A DNA stretch of 64,000 nt from Mycobacterium sp. Root265 (lineage in GTDB: Bacteria; Actinomycetota; Actinomycetes; Mycobacteriales; Mycobacteriaceae): assembly GCF_001428895.1 (NCBI RefSeq), contig NZ_LMJA01000033.1, positions 62,001 through 126,000 on the forward strand, read 5' to 3'. Numbering within the stretch: the stretch's first letter is position 1; each line of letters begins with the position of its first letter. The translations under genes were made by a program, and so were the position numbers. The notes under the pieces were generated by a model. That model saw only the letters and a program-made list of their open reading frames with translations, was not told where the DNA came from and did no database searches. Shown piece by piece: positions 11,004-19,088 of the stretch.

Positions 11004-11707
11004 CCGTCCGGATAGGGCTGGTGCTGCCCGACGTGATGGGCACCTACGGTGACAGCGGCAACGCGGTCGTGCTGCGACAACGCCTGCTGCTACGCGGGAT
11101 CGACGCCGAGATCGTGGAGATCACGCTGGCCGACCCGGTCCCCGACTCGCTGGACATCTACACGCTGGGCGGCGCTGAGGACTACGCCCAGCGGCTGGCG
11201 ACCAAGCACCTGATCCGCTACCCGGGCCTGCAGCGCGCCGCCGTGCGCGGAGCCCCGGTGCTCGCGATCTGCGCAGCCATCCAGGTGCTCGGGCACTGGT
11301 ATGAGACCTCGGCCGGTGAACGCGTCGACGGTGTCGGTCTGCTCGATGTCACCACCGCACCGCAGGAGAGCCGCACCATCGGGGAGGTGTCGGCGAAGCC
11401 GCTGCTGAGCGGTCTCACCCAGCCCCTGACGGGCTTCGAAAATCACCGGGGCGGAACCGTTCTCGGACATGACGCCGCGCCACTGAGCGCGGTCACCAAG
11501 GGCGCGGGCAACCGCGCGGGTGACGGTTATGACGGCGCGGTACAGGGCAGTGTGCTGGCGACCTATCTGCACGGGCCGTGCCTGGCGCGCAATCCGGAAC
11601 TGGCCGACCATCTGCTCACCCAGGTCGTCGGTGAGCTTCCGGCGCTGCAGCTGACCGAGGTGGATCTGCTGCGCTCCGAGCGATTGGCGGCGCCGCGCCG
11701 GGTCTAG
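11000..11707 (+). CDS. gatD: Lipid II isoglutaminyl synthase, glutamine amidotransferase subunit GatD
   Basis: 235-residue class I glutamine amidotransferase of the CobQ/CobB type that releases ammonia for MurT. Nucleophile C91 lies in VLAICAAIQVLG and the catalytic histidine is H191 in TYLHGPCLARNP. The N-terminal IGLVLPDVMGTYGDSGNAVVL is typical of GatD. It overlaps murT by 4 nt (ATGA), so the two subunits are made together. The stop overlaps the stop region of the convergent pyruvyl transferase gene by 4 nt. Equivalent to Rv3713, formerly called cobQ2. Confidence 0.96.
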   Translation: MTVRIGLVLPDVMGTYGDSGNAVVLRQRLLLRGIDAEIVEITLADPVPDSLDIYTLGGAEDYAQRLATKHLIRYPGLQRAAVRGAPVLAICAAIQVLGHWYETSAGERVDGVGLLDVTTAPQESRTIGEVSAKPLLSGLTQPLTGFENHRGGTVLGHDAAPLSAVTKGAGNRAGDGYDGAVQGSVLATYLHGPCLARNPELADHLLTQVVGELPALQLTEVDLLRSERLAAPRRV

Positions 11708-12831
11708 CCTGCGACCAGCGCCCGCAACCGGTCACGCACACCGTCGAGCTCGGCGCGGGCACCCCTGATGCGGCGGCTGACGGCCTCCGGATCGGCGAAC
11801 ATCTCCGCGAGGTAGCTCTTGATGGCACCCGGATCCTGCGAAGGCAGGTCGAACCCTCCGGGTTTGAGCATCCGGACGGCCTTCTCGGTGGTCCAGTTCG
11901 ACAGGGCCAGCGGTATCGCACCCTCGGTCGCGGCGATGATCAGGGCGTGCAACCGGTCGCTGACCACGATCGCGGAATCCCGGTACATGGTGCGCATCAA
12001 GGTTTCCCACTCACCGTGGGTCTCGTCGCGCATCAGGATGGCCGGCGTTCCGGGATGCAGGATCTCGGCCAGCTTCTCCATGGTCTCGCGGTCGCGGCGC
12101 ACCTGGCTGTACACCTGGATCCGCAGCCCGTGCATATGGGCGATCTCCCGGATCAGCGCGATCTTGTCCTCGGTCAGGACATCGCGGTCCGAGCGCATCG
12201 TCACCGCCAGCATCTTGCGCTCCGACGGGGCCGGGCCCAGACCGCCGGCCGGATCGGGCCCCTCTCCGAAGGCCCAGTCCGGAGCGACATCACCGACCTG
12301 GAATGAGTTGCGGGTGTTGGCATCTCGCCACGCCACCACCGGCATGTTGCGCCGCGCGATCCGCTCCAGGGGCGGCACGTCGACCTCTTCGCGGACCACG
12401 CGGGACCCGCCTTCTGATTTCTTGCCGACCGACGCCATCCGGACCCCGGCACCGACCTGGACCATGGCTCCGCCGCGACTCTTGGCTCCGAGCGCCCCGA
12501 TGAGGGTCCACCAACCCCAGTAGCGCCGGAAGCGCTCGGGCATGAGGATCTCACCGGTCGGCATGACCAGGATCGTGCGGGCCGCGGCGGAACTGCCCAG
12601 CGCCCGGACCAGCCAGCCGGCCGCCGTGTCGTATTGCTTCTCGCTGCCGTCGAGCCCGATCGCGGTCACATAGTCATCGGAGTTGGGATCGAAATCCTTG
12701 CGGCCCACATGTACGTGCAGTTGCGCGCCGTCGATGTTCTGGAAGGTGCGGAGTTGGCCGCGCCGCAGGATCGAATCGCCGATGTTGTCACTCTGCCCCC
12801 AAGTCGATAGGAAGACGCGAGTCACCTTCAC
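11704..12831 (-). CDS. Polysaccharide pyruvyl transferase family protein
   Basis: 375 residues beginning VTRVFLSTWGQSDNIGDSILRRG, the Rossmann-like N-terminus of the polysaccharide pyruvyl transferase (CsaB/WcaK) family, and ending with the family's second half HALIIAATEGAIPLALSNW (donor-site region) and a helical tail. Family role: transfer of pyruvate from phosphoenolpyruvate to a sugar as a ketal, or related nucleotide-sugar chemistry. The mycobacterial target is not evident; cell-envelope glycans are the obvious guess. It is not part of the murT-gatD operon, which it meets tail to tail. Confidence 0.8.
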   Translation of the reverse strand: MKVTRVFLSTWGQSDNIGDSILRRGQLRTFQNIDGAQLHVHVGRKDFDPNSDDYVTAIGLDGSEKQYDTAAGWLVRALGSSAAARTILVMPTGEILMPERFRRYWGWWTLIGALGAKSRGGAMVQVGAGVRMASVGKKSEGGSRVVREEVDVPPLERIARRNMPVVAWRDANTRNSFQVGDVAPDWAFGEGPDPAGGLGPAPSERKMLAVTMRSDRDVLTEDKIALIREIAHMHGLRIQVYSQVRRDRETMEKLAEILHPGTPAILMRDETHGEWETLMRTMYRDSAIVVSDRLHALIIAATEGAIPLALSNWTTEKAVRMLKPGGFDLPSQDPGAIKSYLAEMFADPEAVSRRIRGARAELDGVRDRLRALVAG

Positions 12832-12857
12832 CGCCCTTCAGAAAACTTTGCGCCGTC

Positions 12858-12892
12858 AAGCAAAAACAGCAAACCTCCCGTCGTCCGGGAGG
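12858..12892 (-). terminator. Intrinsic-type terminator of the ybaB-recR operon
   Basis: CCTCCCG (12874-12880) pairs with CGGGAGG (12886-12892). Read on the minus strand the hairpin is followed by a T-rich tract through about 12858, the arrangement of an intrinsic terminator. It lies 28 nt after the recR stop. Confidence 0.6.
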
Positions 12893-12919
12893 CAGTGTAC
12901 AAATTGACGACTATGTCAT

Positions 12920-13531
12920 CTAGACCATAGCGCGGCGGCCCGCGAGCGCACGTCCTAGCGTCAATTCGTCGGCAAACTCCAGGTCACCGCCCATGGGCAG
13001 ACCCGACGCGATGCGGCTGACGGTCAATCCAGGGATATCTCGCAGCATGCGCATGAGGTATGTGGCGGTCGCTTCACCCTCGGTGTTGGGGTCGGTAGCA
13101 ATGATGACCTCGGCAACGTCGACACCGTCGACCCGTTCGCCGATCCGGTTCAGGAGTTCACGGATGCGCAGTTGGTCCGGGCCCACCCCGGACAGCGGAT
13201 CCAGGGCCCCACCCAGCACGTGGTACCGGCCGCGGAACTCGCGGGTGCGTTCCACCGCCTGGATGTCCTTGGGTTCCTCGACGACGCACACCAGGGAGGC
13301 GTCGCGGCGGGCGTCCTTGCAGATCCGGCAGCGTTCCTCGTCGGAGACGTTGCCGCACACCGCACAGAACGTGACACCGTCGCGGATCCGGCCGAGCACC
13401 GCGGTCAGCCGGTCGATATCGGGTGGCTCCACCGACAGCAGATGGAACGCGATGCGCTGGGCGCTCTTGGGCCCGATACCCGGCAGCTTGCCGAGCTCGT
13501 CGATCAGATCCTGTACCGGTCCCTCGAACAA
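12920..13531 (-). CDS. recR: Recombination mediator RecR
   Basis: 203 residues, the normal RecR length. An N-terminal helix-hairpin-helix ([14 protein letters not shown]), a C4 zinc finger (C56, C59, C68, C71) and a Toprim domain ([23 protein letters not shown]) are present. RecR works with RecO/RecF to load RecA on gaps coated with single-strand binding protein. The start is taken as TTG at 13531, giving [15 protein letters not shown] as in Rv3715c; upstream ATGs would add 34 residues encoded inside ybaB. The TTG lies one base after the ybaB stop, so recR translation is probably coupled to ybaB. Confidence 0.95.
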   Translation of the reverse strand: MFEGPVQDLIDELGKLPGIGPKSAQRIAFHLLSVEPPDIDRLTAVLGRIRDGVTFCAVCGNVSDEERCRICKDARRDASLVCVVEEPKDIQAVERTREFRGRYHVLGGALDPLSGVGPDQLRIRELLNRIGERVDGVDVAEVIIATDPNTEGEATATYLMRMLRDIPGLTVSRIASGLPMGGDLEFADELTLGRALAGRRAMV

Positions 13532-13532
13532 T

Positions 13533-13868
13533 TCAGGTACCCGGCAGTCCGAAACCACCCAGGCCGCCGGCCAACGGCCCGAGGCGGGTCTGGGCGAGGA
13601 TGGTGACCTGCTTGGCGGCATCGGCGAGCGCACCGACGATGAGGTCCTGCAGCGTCTCGGGATCGGACGGGTCGATCACCTTCGGGTCGATGGCCACCGC
13701 GATAACCTCACCGCTGCCCTTCATGGTGACCTGCACCAGGCCGCCACCGCCCTGACCGTGCACCTCGGAGTTCGCCAGCGCCTCTTGCGCCTCCATCAGC
13801 TGCTGCTGCACCTGCTGCGCCTGCGCGAGCAGCGCGGACATATCGGGCTGACCACCACCGGGTTGCAT
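13533..13868 (-). CDS. ybaB: YbaB/EbfC-family nucleoid-associated protein
   Basis: 111-residue DNA-binding protein of the YbaB/EbfC family: helical N-terminus with a Gln-rich coiled segment ([19 protein letters not shown]), the central [20 protein letters not shown] strand region and the conserved [14 protein letters not shown]. Forms dimers that bind and compact DNA; almost always next to recR. The ATG at 13868 ([14 protein letters not shown]) matches the start of Rv3716c; in-frame codons further upstream are judged non-coding. It has a shorter C-terminus than the Pro/Gly-rich tail of the M. tuberculosis protein. First gene of the ybaB-recR operon, divergent from the amidase gene. Confidence 0.93.
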   Translation of the reverse strand: MQPGGGQPDMSALLAQAQQVQQQLMEAQEALANSEVHGQGGGGLVQVTMKGSGEVIAVAIDPKVIDPSDPETLQDLIVGALADAAKQVTILAQTRLGPLAGGLGGFGLPGT

Positions 13869-13972
13869 GACTGTCCCCTCTTGATTGCGACCTGGTCTCG
13901 ACTTCATTTCACTCACGAGTCCGAGACGATTTGCTCTTCAACAGTAGCCGTCACCGCGACTACCGTGGCGGC

Positions 13973-14728
13973 GTGCACGTCCCCTCCAGCTTGCGTGTCG
14001 GCGCCATCACAGCGGCGACGATGCTCGTCGCCGCCAGTCTGTCCGCCTCGGCCGCCCCGCTCGCCGGCGCCGCGCCCAACACCATCACCGGAAAGATCGT
14101 GTTCCTCGATCCGGGCCACAACGGTGCCAACGATGCGTCCATCAGTCGCCAGGTTCCCACCGGCCGGGGCGGCACCAAGGACTGTCAGGCCAGCGGCACC
14201 ACCACAGAGTCCGGCTATCCCGAGCACACCTTCAACTGGGATGTCACGCTGCGGGTCCGGGCGATCCTGGACGCCAACGGTGTCCGCACCGCGCTGTCAC
14301 GCGGAAACGATGACGCACTCGGGCCGTGCGTCGACGAACGCGCCGCCATGGCCAACGCCCTGCGCCCCAACGCCATCGTCAGCATCCATGCCGACGGCGG
14401 CCCGGCCACCGGCCGCGGATTCCACGTCCTGTACTCGGACCCGCCGCTGAACACCGTGCAGGCCGGCCCCTCGGTGCAGTTCGCGCAGATCATGCGTGAC
14501 CAGCTCAAGGGGTCCGGGGTCGTACCGTCCACCTACATCGGCTCGAACGGGCTCAACCCGCGCTCGGACATCGCCGGGCTCAACCATGCGCAGTTCCCGT
14601 CGGTGCTGGTCGAACTGGGCAATATGAAGAACCCGGCCGACTCGGCACTGATGGAGTCCGAGGCCGGACGCCAGAAGCTGGCCGAGGCCGTGGCCCGGGG
14701 CGTCGCGACCTGGCTGGCCAACAGCTAG
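13973..14728 (+). CDS. ami1: N-acetylmuramoyl-L-alanine amidase (Rv3717/Ami1-like)
   Basis: 251 residues with a signal peptide (hydrophobic stretch about 10-36, cleavage near AGAAPN), then an Amidase_3 zinc hydrolase domain: FLDPGHNGANDAS (first Zn histidine), a conserved glutamate in YPEHTFNWD, VSIHADGG (second Zn histidine) and the catalytic glutamate in LVELGNMKN. The two cysteines expected to form a disulfide in Rv3717 (KDCQASG, LGPCVDE) are kept. Cleaves the peptide stem from N-acetylmuramic acid during septal wall turnover and recycling. GTG at 13973 is chosen because an earlier ATG would add residues ahead of the signal peptide. Convergent with the next gene, 4-nt overlap. Confidence 0.93.
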   Translation: MHVPSSLRVGAITAATMLVAASLSASAAPLAGAAPNTITGKIVFLDPGHNGANDASISRQVPTGRGGTKDCQASGTTTESGYPEHTFNWDVTLRVRAILDANGVRTALSRGNDDALGPCVDERAAMANALRPNAIVSIHADGGPATGRGFHVLYSDPPLNTVQAGPSVQFAQIMRDQLKGSGVVPSTYIGSNGLNPRSDIAGLNHAQFPSVLVELGNMKNPADSALMESEAGRQKLAEAVARGVATWLANS

Positions 14729-15168
14729 GGAGCCGTTTCGAGTTCCTTCTTCAGGTTGCCCAGCACCTCGTCCTGGATCTTGCGCAGGCCCACCGGGGCG
14801 AACGTCTTCTCGAAGAAGCCCTTGATACCGCCCGCGCCCGTCCACGACGTCTTGACGGTGACGGTCGAACCGGTGCCGGCGGGCGCCACCGTCCAGTTGG
14901 TCACCAGAGTGGAGTTGGCGTCCTTCTCGATGACGGTCTTGCCTGCCACGTCGACGCTGGCCTTCACGTCGCGCGAGCGGGACTCGGTGGCCTGCAACTT
15001 CCAGGCGACCACGGTGCCCGCACCCTGCCCGCCCTCGAGCACGGAGTAGTTGCTGTAATGCGACGAGAGGATCTTGGGCCGCACCGTCTGGTAGTCGGAG
15101 ACCGCGGCGAGCACAGCTTCCGGTGCGGCATCTATCAACACAGTGCTGGAAGCGCTGACCTGTCCCAT
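14725..15168 (-). CDS. SRPBCC/polyketide-cyclase-like protein (Rv3718c-like)
   Basis: 147-residue START/SRPBCC helix-grip fold: N-terminal strand SASSTVLIDAAPEAVLAAVSDY, a central antiparallel sheet and a long C-terminal helix (FAPVGLRKIQDEVLGNLKKEL). These proteins bind hydrophobic ligands in an internal cavity; no catalytic residues can be named. Matches Rv3718c in position. Divergent from the FAD-oxidoreductase gene at 15239, so its ligand could relate to the lipid enzymes encoded there (inference). Confidence 0.85.
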   Translation of the reverse strand: MGQVSASSTVLIDAAPEAVLAAVSDYQTVRPKILSSHYSNYSVLEGGQGAGTVVAWKLQATESRSRDVKASVDVAGKTVIEKDANSTLVTNWTVAPAGTGSTVTVKTSWTGAGGIKGFFEKTFAPVGLRKIQDEVLGNLKKELETAP

Positions 15169-15238
15169 GAGTGAAAAACTCCTGTCATCACGTGTCGGTG
15201 CGGTCGCGGCTTCGGCGACCGAGGACTAGCGTATATGT

Positions 15239-16621
15239 GTGTCTGTTGTGGCAACTGACGCACAAGCTGTACACGGGGCGGGCGTGCAGCGACTACTCGA
15301 CAGTTATCGAGCCATCCCCCCGACAGCGACTGTGCGACTGCGCAAACCCACGTCGAACCTGTTTCGGGCGCGGGAGAAGATCGCTGCCGAAGGTCTGGAC
15401 ACCTCGGGCCTCACCGGCGTCATTGCGGTGGACCCCGCGGCCCGCACCGCAGATGTCTCGGGCATGTGTACCTACGAGGATCTGGTGGCCGCCACGCTGC
15501 CGTACGGCCTGTCCCCGCTGGTGGTCCCACAGCTCAAGACCATCACCCTCGGCGGCGCGGTCACCGGACTGGGCATCGAATCGGCCTCGTTCCGCAACGG
15601 CCTGCCGCACGAATCGGTACTCGAACTCGATATCCTCACCGGTGCAGGCGAACTCGTCACCGCAAGCCGAGACCTTCATCCCGATCTTTTTCATGCCTTC
15701 CCGAACTCCTATGGCACCCTCGGCTATTCGGTGCGCCTGCGGATCGAGTTGGAGCCCGTTCAGCCGTTCGTCGCGCTACGCCACCTGCGTTTCCACTCGC
15801 TCGAAGAGATGGCGGCCGCGATGGACCGCATCATCGAAACCCGCGGCTACCAGGGTGTGCCCGTGCACTATCTCGACGGCGTGGTGTTCAGCGCCCAGGA
15901 GAGTTACCTGTGCCTCGGCTTTCAGACCGACACCGCGGGACCGGTCAGCGACTACACCGGCCACGACATTTACTACCGGTCCATTCAGCACGCCGACGGT
16001 GAGCGTCACGACCGCCTCACCACCGCCGACTACCTGTGGCGCTGGGATACCGATTGGTTCTGGTGTTCACGGGCTTTCGGCGCCCAGCATCCGGTGTTGC
16101 GCAGGCTGTGGCCGCGACGCTACCGGCGCAGCAGCTTCTACTGGAAGCTCATCGGCTACGACCAGCGGTTCGGTATCGCCGACCGGATCGAGAAGCGCAA
16201 CGGCCGGCCGCCCAGGGAACGGGTGGTTCAGGACGTCGAGGTGCCGCTGGAGAACTGCACCGCATTCCTGCGCTGGTTCCTGGACAACGTCCCCGTCGAA
16301 CCGATCTGGTTGTGCCCGTTGCGGTTGCGCGACGACGGCGCGCAATGGCCGCTGTACCCGCTGCGGTCGGGTCACACCTACGTCAACATCGGCTTCTGGT
16401 CCTCGGTGCCGGCCGGCCCCGCGCCCGGACACACCAACCGGCTCATCGAACGCAAGGTCTCCGAACTCGACGGCCACAAGTCGCTGTACTCGGAATCCTT
16501 CTACAGCGCCGAGGAGTTCGGCGCTCTCTACGGCGGCGAGACCTACCGGTCCGTGAAGAAGGCCTACGACCCCGACTCCCGATTGCTCGATCTGTATGCG
16601 AAGGCGGTGCAGAACCGATGA
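15239..16621 (+). CDS. FAD-binding oxidoreductase (Rv3719-like)
   Basis: 460 residues. The N-terminal FAD_binding_4 (VAO/PCMH) domain covers about 25-200, with the dinucleotide-contacting segments DPAARTADVSGMCTYEDLV and the LGGAVTGLGIES loop; the C-terminal part resembles the DIMINUTO/DHCR24-like reductases. The following gene encodes a cyclopropane-synthase-like methyltransferase, overlapping by 4 nt (ATGA). This pair resembles the methyltransferase/FAD-reductase pair that makes tuberculostearic (10-methylstearic) acid, where the FAD enzyme reduces a methylene intermediate; here the order is reversed. TAGCGT at 15227-15232 ends 6 nt before the GTG, so a leaderless transcript is likely. Confidence 0.88.
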   Translation: MSVVATDAQAVHGAGVQRLLDSYRAIPPTATVRLRKPTSNLFRAREKIAAEGLDTSGLTGVIAVDPAARTADVSGMCTYEDLVAATLPYGLSPLVVPQLKTITLGGAVTGLGIESASFRNGLPHESVLELDILTGAGELVTASRDLHPDLFHAFPNSYGTLGYSVRLRIELEPVQPFVALRHLRFHSLEEMAAAMDRIIETRGYQGVPVHYLDGVVFSAQESYLCLGFQTDTAGPVSDYTGHDIYYRSIQHADGERHDRLTTADYLWRWDTDWFWCSRAFGAQHPVLRRLWPRRYRRSSFYWKLIGYDQRFGIADRIEKRNGRPPRERVVQDVEVPLENCTAFLRWFLDNVPVEPIWLCPLRLRDDGAQWPLYPLRSGHTYVNIGFWSSVPAGPAPGHTNRLIERKVSELDGHKSLYSESFYSAEEFGALYGGETYRSVKKAYDPDSRLLDLYAKAVQNR

Positions 16622-17922
16622 CCACTTTCAAGGACCGTGCCGAGCAAAGCAAGCTCAGCCTCGCCGAGGTGCTCGAAGCGTTCACCTCCGGCAGACTCCC
16701 GCTGAAGTTCACCGCGTACGACGGCAGCACATCCGGACCGGCTGATGCTGCGGTAGGGCTGGCGCTGACGTCCCCCCGGGGCACCACCTACCTGGCCACC
16801 GCGCCGGGTCAGGTGGGCCTGGCCCGTGCCTACGTCGCGGGCGATATCGAGCCACTGGGTGTGCACCCCGGCGATCCCTACGACCTGCTGCGCGCGCTCG
16901 CGGACAAGACGGCGATCAAGCGACCGCCCGCGCGGGTACTGGCCAATGTCATCGCATCGATCGGCCTGGAGCACCTCGTCCCGATCGCGCCACCCCCGCA
17001 GGAGGCGCTGCCTCGCTGGCGACGGATCCTGGAAGGGCTGCGGCACAGCAAATCCCGGGACGCCGGCGCCATCCACCATCACTACGACGTGTCGAACGCC
17101 TTCTACGAAATGGTGCTCGGCCCATCGATGACCTACACCTGTGCCTGCTATCCGGACGAGCAGGCCACGCTGGAAGACGCCCAGGACAACAAGTACCGGC
17201 TGGTGTTCGAAAAGTTGCGACTGCAACCCGGCGACCGTCTGCTCGATGTGGGATGCGGCTGGGGCGGCATGGTGCGCTACGCCGCCCGTCGCGGTGTCCA
17301 GGTGCTGGGTGTGACCTTGTCGGCCGAGCAGGCCGCGTGGGCGCAACGCGCGATCGTCGATGAAGGTCTGTCCGGCCTGGCCGAGGTGCGCCACGGCGAC
17401 TACCGCGACATCACCGAATCCGGCTTCGACGCGGTGTCCTCGATCGGGCTGACCGAACACATCGGGGTGGCCAACTATCCGTCCTATTTCGCCTTCCTGC
17501 AGGCGAAGATGCGGGTGGGCGCACTGCTGCTCAACCACAGCATCACCCGGCCGAACAACCGGGCCGATGCTTCCGCCGGCTTCTTCATCGACCGCTACGT
17601 CTTTCCCGACGGGGAGCTGACCGGATCGGGGCGCATCATCGCCGAGGCCCAGGACGTCGGTCTCGAGGTGCTGCACGAGGAGAACCTGCGCATGCACTAC
17701 GCGCTGACCCTGCGCGACTGGTGCCGCAATCTGGTCGACCATTGGGACGAGGCGGTCGCCGAGGTCGGCCTGCCCACCGCCAAGGTGTGGGGGCTCTACA
17801 TGGCCGGGTCCCGGCTCGGTTTCGAGTCCAACGTGGTTCAGCTGCACCAGGTTCTGGCGGTCAAGCTGGACGATCGCGGCCATGACGGCGGGCTGCCGAT
17901 GCGGCCGTGGTGGACTCCGTAG
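16618..17922 (+). CDS. Cyclopropane-fatty-acyl-phospholipid synthase-family methyltransferase (Rv3720-like)
   Basis: 434 residues. The N-terminal 130 residues resemble the CFA synthase lipid-binding domain; the C-terminal SAM-dependent domain has HHHYDVSNAFYE, the AdoMet loop LLDVGCGWGG and the active-site region SSIGLTEHIGVANYPSYF. Family chemistry is methyl transfer to an acyl-chain double bond giving a cyclopropane, methyl branch or methylene. The ATG overlaps the FAD-enzyme stop, so the two act together, probably adding and then reducing a methylene group (inference from the TmsA/TmsB pair). The 3' end overlaps the convergent GGDEF gene by 62 nt. Confidence 0.9.
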   Translation: MTTFKDRAEQSKLSLAEVLEAFTSGRLPLKFTAYDGSTSGPADAAVGLALTSPRGTTYLATAPGQVGLARAYVAGDIEPLGVHPGDPYDLLRALADKTAIKRPPARVLANVIASIGLEHLVPIAPPPQEALPRWRRILEGLRHSKSRDAGAIHHHYDVSNAFYEMVLGPSMTYTCACYPDEQATLEDAQDNKYRLVFEKLRLQPGDRLLDVGCGWGGMVRYAARRGVQVLGVTLSAEQAAWAQRAIVDEGLSGLAEVRHGDYRDITESGFDAVSSIGLTEHIGVANYPSYFAFLQAKMRVGALLLNHSITRPNNRADASAGFFIDRYVFPDGELTGSGRIIAEAQDVGLEVLHEENLRMHYALTLRDWCRNLVDHWDEAVAEVGLPTAKVWGLYMAGSRLGFESNVVQLHQVLAVKLDDRGHDGGLPMRPWWTP

Positions 17923-18967
17923 CGTAGACCGCACAGGCCGCGCCGCCCGACCGCTTGGCGTCGTACATTGCCGCGTCGGCGTGCCTGAGTACGTCGTCGA
18001 CGGCGAAATGGGCGTCCGCCGAAGGCATCGTGGCGATCCCGAAGCTGACACTGAACTCCACTGCCCCGCCCCGCACCCTGGTCAGGACGGACACCCGGTC
18101 CACCAGCTCCGAGATGGAGCCGCGGTCACCGAGGAACGAGACGAGCGCCAGCTCGTCCCCGCCGATACGCGCGGTGATCTCGTCGTCGCGTGCGACGTCG
18201 CGCAACAGATCTGCCAGTGCCACGAGCGCGGCGTCACCGGCTGCATGGCCGCCATCGTCGTTGAGTTGCTTGAACCGGTCGATATCGCAGACCGCCACCG
18301 CGACTGTGGTCGACCCGCCCTGCCGCAGGGCGGACGCCACGGCCGAGTACATACCGCGCCGGTTACGCAGTCGGGTCAACGAGTCGTAGTGCGCCGAGCG
18401 CGCCGTGGTGAGGATGGCGCGCCTGCCCAGTTCGATCAGGACCGAGCTGATCAACGGAACACCCACCGCCCAGGTGAACGCCGGCATGAAATAGATGAAG
18501 AGCTCGACCACCGAATGGTCTTCGAGGACGGCCCAGACCACGATCCCGCCGATCAGAAGAGCGCTGAACGCGCAGTGCAGCCTCAATATCTGGGTGCCCA
18601 GGATGAACCCGGCGAAAATGCCGATCAGACCGACGTACGACGTCATCGAGAGCCTGGCCGCCGGGGTCGCCATGGTGACGGCCACCATCGCACAGGCGAG
18701 GTCGGCCCAGACGACGAATGCCACGGATTGGCCGAAGGACGGCCACGGAGCACGCCACCAATACACCCCGATCACGACGGCGGAGATCAACACGGTGCCC
18801 TGGACAGACCGCGCCGTCACCCCGGCAGGGCCCTCGGGGTGAAGCTGCATCACGCCGCCCAGGACGGCCAATCCGATGCACCCCAGCCCGGCGACCAGCA
18901 TGAACACCCGCATGAAGTGGCCCGCGCGCAGCGAGTTGGTGGCGAAAACATACTCACGTCTACCCAC
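17861..18967 (-). CDS. Membrane GGDEF-domain protein
   Basis: 368 residues. About six hydrophobic segments fill residues 15-190 (membrane sensor), followed by a GGDEF domain (about 200-350) with YDSLTRLRNRRGMYS, CDIDRFKQLND and the active-site loop RIGGDELALV. GGDEL replaces the canonical GGD/EEF, and the inhibitory-site RxxD appears as RDDE, so c-di-GMP synthesis is possible but product inhibition may be altered. Mycobacteria carry few such proteins; the input signal is unknown. GTG start; a GGGG stretch upstream may be the ribosome-binding site. The gene ends within the last 62 nt of the opposite methyltransferase gene. Confidence 0.88.
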   Translation of the reverse strand: MGRREYVFATNSLRAGHFMRVFMLVAGLGCIGLAVLGGVMQLHPEGPAGVTARSVQGTVLISAVVIGVYWWRAPWPSFGQSVAFVVWADLACAMVAVTMATPAARLSMTSYVGLIGIFAGFILGTQILRLHCAFSALLIGGIVVWAVLEDHSVVELFIYFMPAFTWAVGVPLISSVLIELGRRAILTTARSAHYDSLTRLRNRRGMYSAVASALRQGGSTTVAVAVCDIDRFKQLNDDGGHAAGDAALVALADLLRDVARDDEITARIGGDELALVSFLGDRGSISELVDRVSVLTRVRGGAVEFSVSFGIATMPSADAHFAVDDVLRHADAAMYDAKRSGGAACAVYATESTTAASAARRHGRDRPA

Positions 18968-19088
18968 GCGCGCCCCTGATTCATAGCAATGACAAGAACA
19001 TCACTCTAGCGGGTGTTCGAGGCTGAGCCGCTAATCACGAAGGCGGATTACAGACCGTCATGGTGTCATCACAGCAAACAGCTGGACT

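Noticed and set aside
13534-13633. N-terminal extension of RecR to an upstream ATG
   Set aside because: Would encode 34 extra residues inside ybaB; the TTG at 13531 gives the standard 203-residue RecR.
16564-18051. 495-codon minus-strand frame
   Set aside because: Covers the methyltransferase gene antisense; the real minus-strand gene here is the GGDEF protein from 18967.
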